Positions 45,262 through 53,776 of a stretch of 64,000 bases of DNA are shown in pieces. The notes beneath the pieces were generated by a model. It saw nothing but the letters and a program-made list of their open reading frames with translations, was not told where the DNA came from and ran no database searches. This DNA comes from Paraburkholderia antibiotica (GTDB lineage: Bacteria > Pseudomonadota > Gammaproteobacteria > Burkholderiales > Burkholderiaceae). The position numbers and the translations under genes are program-made. Positions within the stretch are counted from its first letter, which is position 1; every line of letters begins with the position of its first letter. Location of the stretch: positions 124,001 through 188,000 of the forward strand of contig NZ_JABBFZ010000013.1 of the NCBI RefSeq assembly GCF_012927125.1, read 5' to 3'.

Positions 45262-45608
45262 CTACATAATCAAGTGCGACGTTCTGCTTACAGAAGCGTC
45301 GGGGTCCTGCACGCGGCCACACGTCGTACACACGAGGTCGTCATGGTGCATCCCATCATCCAGCTCGTAAACGGCTCGCCCTGCCTCGAAGTGCGCCGGC
45401 TTGAACAGGCCGGCTTGCTGCAACTGTGCGAGCACGCGGTACACGGTAGCCAGCCCGACCTCGTGAACTTGCCTGAACAGCAGGCGATACACCTCTTCGG
45501 GTGTCAAATGACGTGCATCTGCTTTCTGAAATATTTCCAGATCAGGATTTGCAGACGAGGCAGCGTGGCTTTCCGGCTCCGGTTTGTGAGTTCGGTTGAA
45601 TCAGGCAT
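45262..45608 (-). pseudogene. Fur-family regulator, frameshifted and 3'-truncated
   Basis: Starting at ATG 45608 after a strong AGGAGAGTCTG site, the frame reads MPDSTELTNRSRKATLPRLQ and ILI, then hits a stop at 45504. In another frame the protein continues EIFQKADARHLTPEEVYRLL and VGLATVYRVLAQLQQAGLFK to MHHDDLVCTTCGRV. A 5-bp insertion (within 45538-45545, CAGATCAG) explains the shift; removing it gives ...LQILEIFQKADARHLTPEEV. After CGRV the normal dimerisation domain is missing and unrelated residues lead to a stop at 45262. It is closer to Fur than to Zur. It is the last gene of the zinc operon and overlaps the pyrQ stop by 8 bp. Confidence 0.85.
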
Positions 45609-46998
45609 CAGACTCTCCTCTGGTTTCGTTTGACCACGATTCCAGGAACCGAACCACCGCGCCTTTCGGCTCTCCGGCCAACGTTTCATCCCGAACAACA
45701 CAGCACCCTCGAACCACTGTGTGGATGGGCCAGCCCGTGACGGCCTGGCCGTCATACGGCGTCCAGCCGCTGACGCTAGCGATCCAGTCGTTGTGGATGA
45801 CCCGCTGTGCCCGTAGATCAACGATGCTGAAATCCGCGTCGTAGCCCAGCGCGATGCGCCCCTTGCCCTCGATGCCGAAGATGCGGGCCGGCCCGGCGCT
45901 GGTCAAATCCACCAGCCGTTGCAGACCCAGGCGCCCGGCATGCACGTGGTCGAGCATCACAGGCAGCAGCGTCTGCACGCCGGTCATCCCGCTCGGCGAT
46001 TGCGGATAGGGCTTCGCCTTCTCCTGCAGTGTGTGAGGCGCATGGTCGCTGCCGATGACATCGACCACGCCATCGCGGATCGCCTGCCATAGCGCGTCCT
46101 GATGGCGCTGCTCGCGCACGGGTGGATTCATCTGCGCCAGGCTGCCAAGGCGTTCATAGCATTCAGGCGCTTGCAAGGTCAGATGGTGGGGCGTGACTTC
46201 CACCGTGACGCGATGCTTGCGAGCCGCCAGGAACATCATTTCCTCGGCGGTGGAGACATGCAGAACGTGCAGCCGTCGGCCGCACTCGGCGGCCAGCCGC
46301 ACGATGCGTTCCGTCGCCATCAACGCGCTGTCCACATCGCGCCAGACGGGATGCTGGCGCACGTCCGCGCTTTCCAGGGCGATGTGCCTGCGCTCGCGCA
46401 GCCGGGCCTCATCCTCGGCATGCACGGCCAGTCGCCTGCGCCCATGATGCAGGATGCGGCGCAGAACGTCATCGTCGTCGGCCAGCAGGTCGCCGAAGGA
46501 ACTGCCCATGAAGACCTTGACGCCGGCGCAGCCGGGCAGGTTCTCCAGCTCAGCCAGTTGCTCTGCGTTCACCGCCGAGCCGCCGATGTAGAAAGCGTGG
46601 TCGCACCACGCGCGGCCTTGGGCGGCATCCAGCTTGGCTTGCAGGTCGGCCGCGCTCAAGGTCAGCGGGGTCGTGTTCGGCATCTCGAAGATGGCGGTGA
46701 CGCCGCCCAGCACCGCCCCGCGCGTGCCCGCCTCCAGGTTCTCCTTGTGCATCAGGCCCGGTTCGCGGAAATGCACCTGACTGTCGATGACACCGGGCAA
46801 CACATGCAGGCCTTTGGCGTCCAATGTGGTCTCGGCGCTCCATGTGCCACGAAGATCGCCAAGCGCAACGATCCGACCTTGCGAGCAGGCCACGTCGATG
46901 CGCTCGGCACCGCCCGGTGTCATGACGATTCCGCCCTGCACCAGCAGATCGGCGTGCCGCGCCGCCGATAGCGTGATGGTGTTGCCGGTGACGTTCAT
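45601..46998 (-). CDS. pyrQ: Dihydroorotase-like amidohydrolase, zinc-island paralogue
   Basis: A 465-residue class I dihydroorotase-type enzyme for pyrimidine synthesis. The metal motif reads VIDSQVHFREPGLMHKENLE: the first His of the usual HxH is Gln. The rest looks intact: the lysine in GVKVFMGSSFGD, LAVHAEDE, LHVLHVST, PHHLTL and VIGSDHAPH. The Gln form is known from a subgroup of DHOases and may use one metal. A Zur-linked dihydroorotase (PyrQ) lies beside a gamma-carbonic anhydrase and FolE2 in Pseudomonas aeruginosa, which this matches. It probably backs up a zinc-demanding PyrC during starvation. It overlaps the truncated thrS by ATGA. Confidence 0.88.
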   Translation of the reverse strand: MNVTGNTITLSAARHADLLVQGGIVMTPGGAERIDVACSQGRIVALGDLRGTWSAETTLDAKGLHVLPGVIDSQVHFREPGLMHKENLEAGTRGAVLGGVTAIFEMPNTTPLTLSAADLQAKLDAAQGRAWCDHAFYIGGSAVNAEQLAELENLPGCAGVKVFMGSSFGDLLADDDDVLRRILHHGRRRLAVHAEDEARLRERRHIALESADVRQHPVWRDVDSALMATERIVRLAAECGRRLHVLHVSTAEEMMFLAARKHRVTVEVTPHHLTLQAPECYERLGSLAQMNPPVREQRHQDALWQAIRDGVVDVIGSDHAPHTLQEKAKPYPQSPSGMTGVQTLLPVMLDHVHAGRLGLQRLVDLTSAGPARIFGIEGKGRIALGYDADFSIVDLRAQRVIHNDWIASVSGWTPYDGQAVTGWPIHTVVRGCCVVRDETLAGEPKGAVVRFLESWSNETRGESDA

Positions 46999-47567
46999 GA
47001 GCCTGTCGCCTGTTCGTCCGGCATGTCGTCGATCAGGCGCAGCTTGTAGTCCTCGGCGCGAGCGTTGAATATCTCGATCACTTCGGCGCGCGGCGTCGTC
47101 TGCTTGATGATGTCGTAGTCCTGCGCGATCAGCTCCTTCATGCGCGCTTCAATGGCGCTCAGGTCTTCGGGCGTGAAGGGGCGCTCGTAGGCGATGTCGT
47201 AGTAGAAGCCGTTTTCGATGACTGGCCCGATGACCATTTTCGCGCTTGGGTAGAGCTGCTTGACGGCATGGCCTATCAGGTGTGCGCAGGAGTGCCGGAT
47301 GATTTCAAGCCCTTCCTCATCCTGAGGTGTGATGATCTGCAACGCCGCATCGTGGGCTATCACGTCGCACGCATCGGCGAGCCGCCCATCGATCTTGCCC
47401 GCCACGGTGTTTCTCGCCAGACTGGGTGCGATAGCCTGTGCGACCTCCAGCACGGAAACGGGATGACCGAACGTACGGCGGCTGCCATCCGGCAGCGTGA
47501 TCGCCACCGAGGCGGAAGCGGAGCCTGGAAGCGCACTGACCACAAGGGCACGCTGAGGTTGATGCAT
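46995..47567 (-). pseudogene. thrS: Truncated threonyl-tRNA synthetase (TGS plus partial editing domain)
   Basis: 190 residues. The TGS domain (VAITLPDGSRRTFGHPVSVL) is followed by the start of the editing domain with RHSCAHLIGHAVKQLYPSAK, which contains the two His of the HxxxH site, and VIENGFYYDIAYERPFTPED. It stops after RLIDDMPDEQATGS, exactly at the pyrQ start codon. The second half of the editing site (CRGPH) and the whole catalytic and anticodon domains, about 450 residues, are missing. So it cannot charge tRNA or edit normally. It most likely results from a deletion that joined thrS to pyrQ; retention as a coupling leader is possible. Confidence 0.85.
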
Positions 47568-47592
47568 GGATGCTTTTCTTTTTCCTGATGGG

Positions 47593-48153
47593 TTAGAACT
47601 CGTTCTGGATGGCTTTGTAGCCAAGCACCAACTCGTTGTTGGTCCGCGCCACGTCCTCGGAGAACTCGCTGGCGGCGGCAGACACTTGCGGCAGCGAAGC
47701 CAGCTCGGTTTCGGGACCGATGCGCTCGGTCGAACGCACGTAGAAACCCGCAGGAAGGCGGACACCATCGACCACGGCGTTGTAACGAACCACGCAGCCG
47801 TCATCGATCGTGCAGTTGAACAGCACGCTATTGAAGCCAATGAAAACACCGTTGCCAATGGCGCAGGGGCCATGCACGATCGCGCGATGGGCAATGGAAG
47901 TGCGCTGCCCTATCCGCACACTGGCGCCGGACTTGGAATGGATCACCACGCCGTCCTGGATGTTGGAATGGGCGCCGATCACGATGGGGTCGATGCGTCC
48001 ATCGGCGTCCATCTCGTCGGCGCGGATGACCGCATAGGGGCCGATGAACACGTTTTCCTCGACGACCACGAGGCCGCACAGGATGGCGGTCGGATCGACG
48101 AAGGCACTGGGGTGAATCTGTGGCAGGTCGCCACGCGGGTTTTTTCTGATCAT
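47593..48153 (-). CDS. Gamma-class carbonic anhydrase
   Basis: A 186-residue left-handed beta-helix enzyme that hydrates CO2. Hexapeptide repeats run through the centre (IVIGAHSNIQDGVVIHSKSG, IGQRTSIAHRAIVHGP, CAIGNGVFIG). The three metal histidines of the Cam type are present (VIHS and AHRAIVH with the x4 spacing). The ending LPAGFYVRST also resembles Cam. Gamma enzymes can use iron or cobalt, so a copy in a zinc-starvation operon makes sense. I chose ATG 48153, which overlaps the queD stop by ATGA; a frame start at 48225 lies inside queD. Confidence 0.9.
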   Translation of the reverse strand: MIRKNPRGDLPQIHPSAFVDPTAILCGLVVVEENVFIGPYAVIRADEMDADGRIDPIVIGAHSNIQDGVVIHSKSGASVRIGQRTSIAHRAIVHGPCAIGNGVFIGFNSVLFNCTIDDGCVVRYNAVVDGVRLPAGFYVRSTERIGPETELASLPQVSAAASEFSEDVARTNNELVLGYKAIQNEF

Positions 48154-48737
48154 ACGGACTCTTTCGTTAACGGGGACAAGCGTTGGCCGCGCTTGATTAG
48201 TTCGAGCAAGTTGGGCTCGTGCCAATCTTTTGTGATGGCCGATGAGAACTCGATGGCATTCAGGTCGATATGGCCCATACGCGGGTTATGAGCGTCTTCC
48301 CGAAAGCACTGTGCATAGCCGGTCTCGGTTTCATGAACGATGACCGAGTGCAGCCGCACGTCGGCTTCACCGTTGGCCATGTCGGTGAGCGTCAGTACGG
48401 CATCGACCAGGCGAAAGAACAGCCGAGAGAACTGCTCTGCGCTTGGCGATACCGGAATCAGCACCCATCGCTCAGAGTGCTTGCGCATGTCCGAGAGATA
48501 GTCCGGTTCGTCACCTGACCAGAGCGCAACGGCATGATCGAAGGCGTCGATGAGGTCGCGCACGTGGCTTTTGAGCAAGCCGAAGTCATAGATCATCTGG
48601 CCGTTGTCGAGCGCATGCGCCTCCAGGAACAGCTCGACCTTGTACGAATGGCCATGGATGGAGTGCGAGCAGCGCCTCGTGCTGCATCCACGCACAATAT
48701 GAGCGCTCTCGAACTTGAACAGCTTGCGAATCAGCAC
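48150..48737 (-). CDS. queD: 6-pyruvoyl-tetrahydropterin/6-carboxytetrahydropterin synthase paralogue
   Basis: A 195-residue PTPS/QueD-fold enzyme that converts dihydroneopterin triphosphate in queuosine synthesis. The zinc ligands are visible in FKFESAHIVRG and SIHGHSYKVELFL (His, HxH), the catalytic Cys lies in CSTRRCSHS, and IYDFGLLKSHVRDLIDAFDH and a late VHETETGY are typical. It is longer than E. coli QueD (121) because of an insertion at about 75-100 and a C-terminal tail. With FolE2 it can maintain queuosine when the GTP cyclohydrolase I route lacks zinc. Its start overlaps the yidD end by 7 bp. Confidence 0.9.
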   Translation of the reverse strand: MLIRKLFKFESAHIVRGCSTRRCSHSIHGHSYKVELFLEAHALDNGQMIYDFGLLKSHVRDLIDAFDHAVALWSGDEPDYLSDMRKHSERWVLIPVSPSAEQFSRLFFRLVDAVLTLTDMANGEADVRLHSVIVHETETGYAQCFREDAHNPRMGHIDLNAIEFSSAITKDWHEPNLLELIKRGQRLSPLTKESV

Positions 48738-48985
48738 AGGCCACCTCCCTTATGGGAGCAGCAAGGCTGTACAGGGTCATAACCGCCCGGATGCAGCGGA
48801 TGGCAGCGCCCCAGGCGCCGCAGCGTCAGCCATGATCCCTTGAGTGCGCCATGCGATCGCAACGCATCTATGGCGTATTGCGAGCAGGTGGGACGGAAGC
48901 GGCAGCGCGGTCCGAGCATCGGACCGACGAACAACTGGTAGCCGCGCACCAGCATCACCAGCAGTCGGGCGGGCCAGCGTTTCAT
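48731..48985 (-). CDS. yidD: YidD membrane protein insertion factor, paralogue
   Basis: An 84-residue YidD-family protein: LLVMLVRGYQLFVGPMLGPR, CRFRPTCSQYAIDALRSHG, LTLRRLGRCHPLHPGGYDPV. It assists YidC in inserting proteins into the inner membrane. The core copy usually lies in the rnpA-yidD-yidC locus, so this is probably a second copy. Three conserved cysteines and the tail PCCSHKGGGLC could bind a metal. It overlaps cysS (ATGA) and queD, so it is part of the zinc operon. Confidence 0.9.
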   Translation of the reverse strand: MKRWPARLLVMLVRGYQLFVGPMLGPRCRFRPTCSQYAIDALRSHGALKGSWLTLRRLGRCHPLHPGGYDPVQPCCSHKGGGLC

Positions 48986-50397
48986 GCTTGCTCCTTTCTG
49001 GCGGGGCGCAGTACCGCGCCTTTGAGGGTGTCTTCGATGAGGAAACCGGCTGCTTCCAGTTCATCGCGAAGCGCATCCGCTTTGGCGAAATCACGGTTCC
49101 GACGAGCCTGCTCACGCTCAGCCAACAGCGTATTGATCCGGGTGTCACCGGACGACTGCGCAAATGGCACCGACGCCGCCGGCCATAGTGCAGTCAGGGC
49201 CGCTTGTGGCGACTGCTTCAACAGCCCCATCACCCCGGCGGATGCCAGTAGAACGGATTTGGCGTGCGCCCGTCGGACATCCGTTTGCGCATCGTCGAGT
49301 TGCGTCAGCAGCACGCGCAGCCGCGCCAGCGCGCCGGGAACATTGAGATCGTTCCTCAATGCTTCCAGCACCTCAGGGTCGGGGGCGACCGGCGGCAGGT
49401 CAGGGAGCTGAGTGACTTTTGACAGGCTGTCGTAGTAGCGCGTCAGGGCCTGCCGCGCAGCCAGAAGGCGCTGCGCGTTCCAGTCCAGCGGTCGTCGGTA
49501 GTGGGTGGACAGCAGGGCCAGACGAACAGCTTCGCCCGGTGACCGAGCCAGCAGATCGCGCACCCGCACCACGTTGCCCAGGGACTTGGACATCTTCTGT
49601 CCATCCACAGTGACGAAGCTGTTGTGCACCCAGTTGCGGCAGTAAAGCCTGCCGTGGGCGCAGGTGCCTTGGGCGATTTCGTTCTCGTGGTGCGGGAAGA
49701 TCAGATCCTGACCACCGCCGTGGATGTCGATAGTGTGGCCCAGGTGCTGACGAATCATGGCTGAACATTCGATATGCCAGCCAGGACGGCCCCGGCCCCA
49801 AGGGCTGTCCCAGCCCGGCTGCTCCGGCGTCGAGGGCTTCCAAAGCACGAAGTCCATCGGGTCGCGCTTGTAGGGCGCCACCTCCACACGGGCGCCGGCC
49901 AGCATGTCCTCGGTGCGCCGCCCCGATAGCTGCCCATAGGCCGGATAGGACGGCACGTGGAACAGCACGTGGTCCTGTTCGACGTAGCCGTGGCCCCGCT
50001 CGATCAGTTCCCGGATCAGGTCGATGATCGCGGGGATGTGTTCGGTGACGCGCGGCTCCAGGTCGGGCGTCAGCACCCCCAACGCCCGCATGTCCTCATG
50101 GTAGGCGTCGATGTAGCGGTCGGTGATGGTACCAATGGGCACCCCTTCGGCAGCGGCAGCGGCGTTGATCTTGTCGTCCACATCGGTGAAGTTGCGTGCA
50201 TATATCACTTCCCGATAATCATGTCTGAGCAACCGGGCCAACACATCGAACACGACAGCGGGCCGCGCGTTGCCGATGTGGGCGTAGTTGTAGACCGTAG
50301 GGCCACACACATACATCGTCACCCGGCCGGGCTGTTCGGTGCGCAATGGTTCCTTCTTGCGCGCGAGCGTGTTGTAGAGAAGGATGGGCGGGTTCAT
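48982..50397 (-). CDS. cysS: Cysteinyl-tRNA synthetase, zinc-island paralogue
   Basis: A 471-residue class I synthetase that charges tRNA-Cys. YVCGPTVYNYAHIGNARPAV contains the first zinc cysteine and the HIGH motif HIGN; KMSKSLGN is the KMSKS loop. The other zinc ligands are present too: WHIECSAMI and FPHHENEIAQ. So this copy still binds zinc, unlike some zinc-free paralogues in such clusters. The full length suggests an active enzyme. It overlaps yidD and cobW by ATGA. A housekeeping cysS should exist elsewhere in the genome. Confidence 0.95.
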   Translation of the reverse strand: MNPPILLYNTLARKKEPLRTEQPGRVTMYVCGPTVYNYAHIGNARPAVVFDVLARLLRHDYREVIYARNFTDVDDKINAAAAAEGVPIGTITDRYIDAYHEDMRALGVLTPDLEPRVTEHIPAIIDLIRELIERGHGYVEQDHVLFHVPSYPAYGQLSGRRTEDMLAGARVEVAPYKRDPMDFVLWKPSTPEQPGWDSPWGRGRPGWHIECSAMIRQHLGHTIDIHGGGQDLIFPHHENEIAQGTCAHGRLYCRNWVHNSFVTVDGQKMSKSLGNVVRVRDLLARSPGEAVRLALLSTHYRRPLDWNAQRLLAARQALTRYYDSLSKVTQLPDLPPVAPDPEVLEALRNDLNVPGALARLRVLLTQLDDAQTDVRRAHAKSVLLASAGVMGLLKQSPQAALTALWPAASVPFAQSSGDTRINTLLAEREQARRNRDFAKADALRDELEAAGFLIEDTLKGAVLRPARKEQA

Positions 50398-51551
50398 TCG
50401 GTCGCCTCCCCCGCTTGCGGCAGCGCCAGCCGCAGCGCCTCGAAGGTGCGCTCGACCACCTCCCGGTCAACGTCCCGGGTGATGAAGACCAGGCGCGAGC
50501 GGCGGTCCTCGCTGGGCCAGGTCGGCAGGGGCACGGGTGGATGGAAGATGTGCTGCACGCCATGCACGACGATCGGCTGCGCTTCTCCCTCCACGTTGAG
50601 GATGCCCTTGACGCGAAGGATGTTGCTGCCCACGAAGCCCATGAGCAGTTCGAGCCAGGTGGTCAGTACCTCGTCGGGTATCGGCTCATCGACATGGAAG
50701 CAGAATGCGCGGATGTGGTCATCGTGGCGGTTCACGTCGTGATGGTCGTGCGCGTGGCCGTGGCCGGGCTCATGGTAACCATGCGATTCATGCGCGGCAT
50801 GGTCGTGGCCGCGATGGCCGTGATCGTGCCCATGGTGATCGTGTACGTGTCGACGCGCCGGCGGATAGGCTTCCTCCCGCAGCCAGCGCGCCACGTCGGG
50901 GGTCTTGCCATCCGCAGAGAACAGCCCGAGATTCAGCACCTTCTGCAGTGCGATTTCGCCATTGCACACCTCCCAGCGCGGGGCGGCCAGGTTGATGCCA
51001 TCCAGTCGGCCCAACAGCGCGTGGCGTTGCTCGCTCGATACCAGATCGGCCTTGGTCAGCAGCAGCGCGTCGGCCACGGCCGCCTGCTTGACGGCCTCCG
51101 GGTGCTGGTCGAGGGTGTGCATGCCCGTGGCCATGTCCACGGTCGTGACGATGCCGTCGAGCCGGTACTTCGGCGAGATCTGAGGATGGGTCATCAGCGT
51201 GTGGATGATGGGTGCCGGATCGGCCAGGCCAGTGGTCTCGATCAGCACGCGCCGGAACTGCCGCTGGCCGCCACGCGAGAAGCGCCAGGTAATATCGCGC
51301 AGGGTTTTGACCAGATCACCGCGGATGGTGCAGCACAGGCAGCCGCTGCTCATCTCCGTCACGAGGTTCTCTGTGCTGTGGGCGACCAGCAGGTGGTCGA
51401 GCGCCATTTCGCCGAACTCGTTGATGATGACCAGCGCATCGGCCAACTCGGGCTGGCGCACCAGGTGGTTGAGCACGGTAGTCTTGCCGCTGCCCAGGAA
51501 CCCTATCAGCAAAGTGACGGGTATCAGGCTGGATGGAGAGTCGGCGCTCAT
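50394..51551 (-). CDS. CobW/COG0523 GTPase with His-rich metal loop
   Basis: A 385-residue G3E GTPase, candidate zinc chaperone. The P-loop GFLGSGKT is at 17-24, the signature metal motif CLCC at 71-74 (SSGCLCCTIRGD), a GTP-base motif LLTKADL at about 165, and INEFGE is the switch region. A His-rich linker (about 235-279) has 19 histidines in 45 residues and would bind zinc. The C-terminal CobW_C domain follows. It overlaps cysS and folE2 by ATGA. I chose ATG 51551 over an upstream in-frame start within folE2. Such proteins are thought to load metal onto client enzymes, some of which are encoded next door. Confidence 0.93.
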   Translation of the reverse strand: MSADSPSSLIPVTLLIGFLGSGKTTVLNHLVRQPELADALVIINEFGEMALDHLLVAHSTENLVTEMSSGCLCCTIRGDLVKTLRDITWRFSRGGQRQFRRVLIETTGLADPAPIIHTLMTHPQISPKYRLDGIVTTVDMATGMHTLDQHPEAVKQAAVADALLLTKADLVSSEQRHALLGRLDGINLAAPRWEVCNGEIALQKVLNLGLFSADGKTPDVARWLREEAYPPARRHVHDHHGHDHGHRGHDHAAHESHGYHEPGHGHAHDHHDVNRHDDHIRAFCFHVDEPIPDEVLTTWLELLMGFVGSNILRVKGILNVEGEAQPIVVHGVQHIFHPPVPLPTWPSEDRRSRLVFITRDVDREVVERTFEALRLALPQAGEATE

Positions 51552-52462
51552 ACGGAAACGCCTTCGGGCATCGAAGCCGCCCACGCCACCGCGTCGTGCG
51601 GGTGCAGGCTCTCAAGGTGCCGGACATGGACGCCAGGGTTGGCGTAGTGGCTCAATGCCGCCTCGATACGCCGTGCCGCGTCCTCGACAAACATCGGGTT
51701 CTGGCCGTTGAGCGACGCGAACGCCTGCTCGTCGGCGCGCTTGACCGCCGTTTGCACGGGCGTACCCACGGCCTGCTCTATGTGGTCGATCAGCGTGAGG
51801 ATGCCCAGCGTTTGCGCATCGCCCGCCACGTCCACCGCGACCTGGGCCTCGCTGCGCTGGCTGTGGGGCGTCGCCAGCGTCCCATGCCGATGCAGCCAGG
51901 CCGCCACGTCGGCCGGATTCACCGTGGACTGCCGGCCGAAGTCTTTCAGAAAGCCCTGTTCGATGATCTGTCGCGACAGCGCGGCCGAACACGGACAGGT
52001 CGAGGAGTAGGCCGCCGTGACCTGCACGCGGCATCTGAACTTGCCTCTGACGAGAAACGCGTCCAGGCAGACGGGATAGGACTTCCAGCCAGCCAGCCCC
52101 TGCGTGACCAGCGCCTGACGCTGCACCAGCAGCGTCAGGTTCAGGCGCAACCGCGCCCTGCGGGTGTCGCAGTCTTGATGGCTGTCGATCATGGCTTGGA
52201 GCAGAAGGCGCAGGCCAGTGGGCGACAGCGCCTCTCCCTGGCCCAGCGCATCCAGCAGCCGGTACAGCCGGGACATGTGGATGCCCTTGACATGCGGAGC
52301 GGGTAAATCGACCTGCATGTCGGCGCGCGCGTGCAGTTCGCGCCGGTAGCCGGATTCGGCCACGGTGACGGGCAGGTCGATGCCCTGCATGCCGACCCAG
52401 GCCAGTGGACTGAGGCGGGGGGCGATGTCGGTCAGTGAAACGTCGGGAAGTGCTGCATTCAT
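51548..52462 (-). CDS. folE2: GTP cyclohydrolase IB (zinc-independent)
   Basis: A 304-residue enzyme that makes dihydroneopterin triphosphate for folate and queuosine, replacing zinc-dependent FolE when zinc is short. The family metal motif is present (AAYSSTCPCSAALSRQI), as are ARADMQVDLPAPHVKGIHMS and the C-terminal ANPGVHVRHLESLHPHDAVA. The ATG at 52462 is preferred over the in-frame TTG at 52468. FolE2 can work with manganese or iron and is a classical Zur target. It lies 60 bp after the upstream cobW. Confidence 0.95.
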   Translation of the reverse strand: MNAALPDVSLTDIAPRLSPLAWVGMQGIDLPVTVAESGYRRELHARADMQVDLPAPHVKGIHMSRLYRLLDALGQGEALSPTGLRLLLQAMIDSHQDCDTRRARLRLNLTLLVQRQALVTQGLAGWKSYPVCLDAFLVRGKFRCRVQVTAAYSSTCPCSAALSRQIIEQGFLKDFGRQSTVNPADVAAWLHRHGTLATPHSQRSEAQVAVDVAGDAQTLGILTLIDHIEQAVGTPVQTAVKRADEQAFASLNGQNPMFVEDAARRIEAALSHYANPGVHVRHLESLHPHDAVAWAASMPEGVSV

Positions 52463-52522
52463 GCTCAAAATCCGGTGGGGATGCGCCCCAACCCGGTTCA
52501 GAGCATGGGGAGCACAGTCAAA

Positions 52523-53734
52523 TCAGGGCCAATCGGGGAACGGGTTGTGCCAGGTCGTCCACGCCTGCGGGCCCTGGGCCATTTCTTTGTCGGTCAGCAG
52601 ACAGGCATCAAAGCGGGCGCGCAGCGCCGCTTCGTCCATCTCCATGCCGATCAGCACCAGTTCCTGGCGCGCATCGCCCACGCGCTCGTCCCATTTCTCG
52701 CGGATCAGGGCGACGGATTCCAGGTCTTGCGGCCAGCGTTCGGGCGGCACAGCCGCCCACCAGTAGCCGGCAGGGCCGTGCCGGGCCCCCGCGCCCGCTT
52801 GCGACCAGTTGCCCGCCAGCGTCGGATGCGTAGCGAGCCAGAAGAAGCCCTTGGAGCGCACCACGCCCGGCCATTCGCTTTCCACCCAGTCGAAGAAGCG
52901 TTGCGGATGAAACGGGCGGCGCGCGCGATACACGAAGTTGCGAATGCCGTACTCCTCGGTTTCGGGCGTGTGGGTGCCGCGCAGTTCTTGCAGCCACCCG
53001 GGCGCCTTGGAGGCTTCGTCGAAATCGAACAGCCCTGTGTCCAGCACGCGGTCGAGCGGCACCTTCCCGAACTCAGCCACCTCGATGCGGGCGCGCGGGT
53101 TGAGGCTGCGCAGGATCGCCATCAGCCGCTCACGTTCATCATCGCTGATGAGGTCGGTCTTGTTGAGCACGATCACATCGCAGAATTCGATCTGGCCGAT
53201 CAACAAATCCACGACCGTCCGGTGGTCTTCCTCGCCCAGCGACTCGCCGCGTGACTGGATGCTGTCGCGCGAGCTGTAGTCGCGCAAGAAGTTGAAGGCA
53301 TCGACCACCGTCACCATCGTGTCGAGCCGGGCGACTTCACCCAGGCTGCGGCCGTCCTCGCCCTCGAAGGTGAAGGTCTCGGCCACGGGCAGCGGCTCCG
53401 AAATCCCGGTGGATTCAATGACGAGCTGGTCGAAGCGGCCCTCCTTGGCGAGTCGATCCACCTCCACCAGCAGATCCTCGCGCAAGGTGCAACAGATGCA
53501 GCCGTTGCTCATCTCCACCAGCTTCTCGTCGGTGCGCGAGAGTTCAGCCCCGCCATCGCGTACCAGCGCGGCGTCGATGTTGACCTCGCTCATGTCGTTG
53601 ACGATGACCGCGACGCGCCGACCCTCACGATTGTTCAGGATGTGGTTGAGCAGCGTGGTCTTGCCCGCGCCCAGAAAGCCGGACAGGACAGTGACGGGGA
53701 GTTTTTTCGTGGAGGTCAGCGTTGCGGTGTTCAT
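52523..53734 (-). CDS. CobW/COG0523 GTPase (ZigA-like)
   Basis: A 403-residue G3E GTPase of the zinc-induced ZigA/YciC-type subgroup. The P-loop is GFLGAGKT (19-26), then VNDMSEVNIDAALVRDGG, CICC at 79-82 (MSNGCICCTLREDL), VIESTGISEPLPVAE and LNKTDL. The CobW_C domain ends with ARQELVLIGMEMDEAALRAR and CLLTDKEM, and the tail TTWHNPFPDWP is typical. I chose the third methionine, 53734, where GAAG is well spaced; 53740 and 53761 are alternatives. It is the first gene after zur. A protein of this kind delivers zinc to essential enzymes in starvation. Confidence 0.94.
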   Translation of the reverse strand: MNTATLTSTKKLPVTVLSGFLGAGKTTLLNHILNNREGRRVAVIVNDMSEVNIDAALVRDGGAELSRTDEKLVEMSNGCICCTLREDLLVEVDRLAKEGRFDQLVIESTGISEPLPVAETFTFEGEDGRSLGEVARLDTMVTVVDAFNFLRDYSSRDSIQSRGESLGEEDHRTVVDLLIGQIEFCDVIVLNKTDLISDDERERLMAILRSLNPRARIEVAEFGKVPLDRVLDTGLFDFDEASKAPGWLQELRGTHTPETEEYGIRNFVYRARRPFHPQRFFDWVESEWPGVVRSKGFFWLATHPTLAGNWSQAGAGARHGPAGYWWAAVPPERWPQDLESVALIREKWDERVGDARQELVLIGMEMDEAALRARFDACLLTDKEMAQGPQAWTTWHNPFPDWP

Positions 53735-53776
53735 CGTCATTTCTTCGGGTTCGTGGGTCATCGGTCGGCGTTGATG

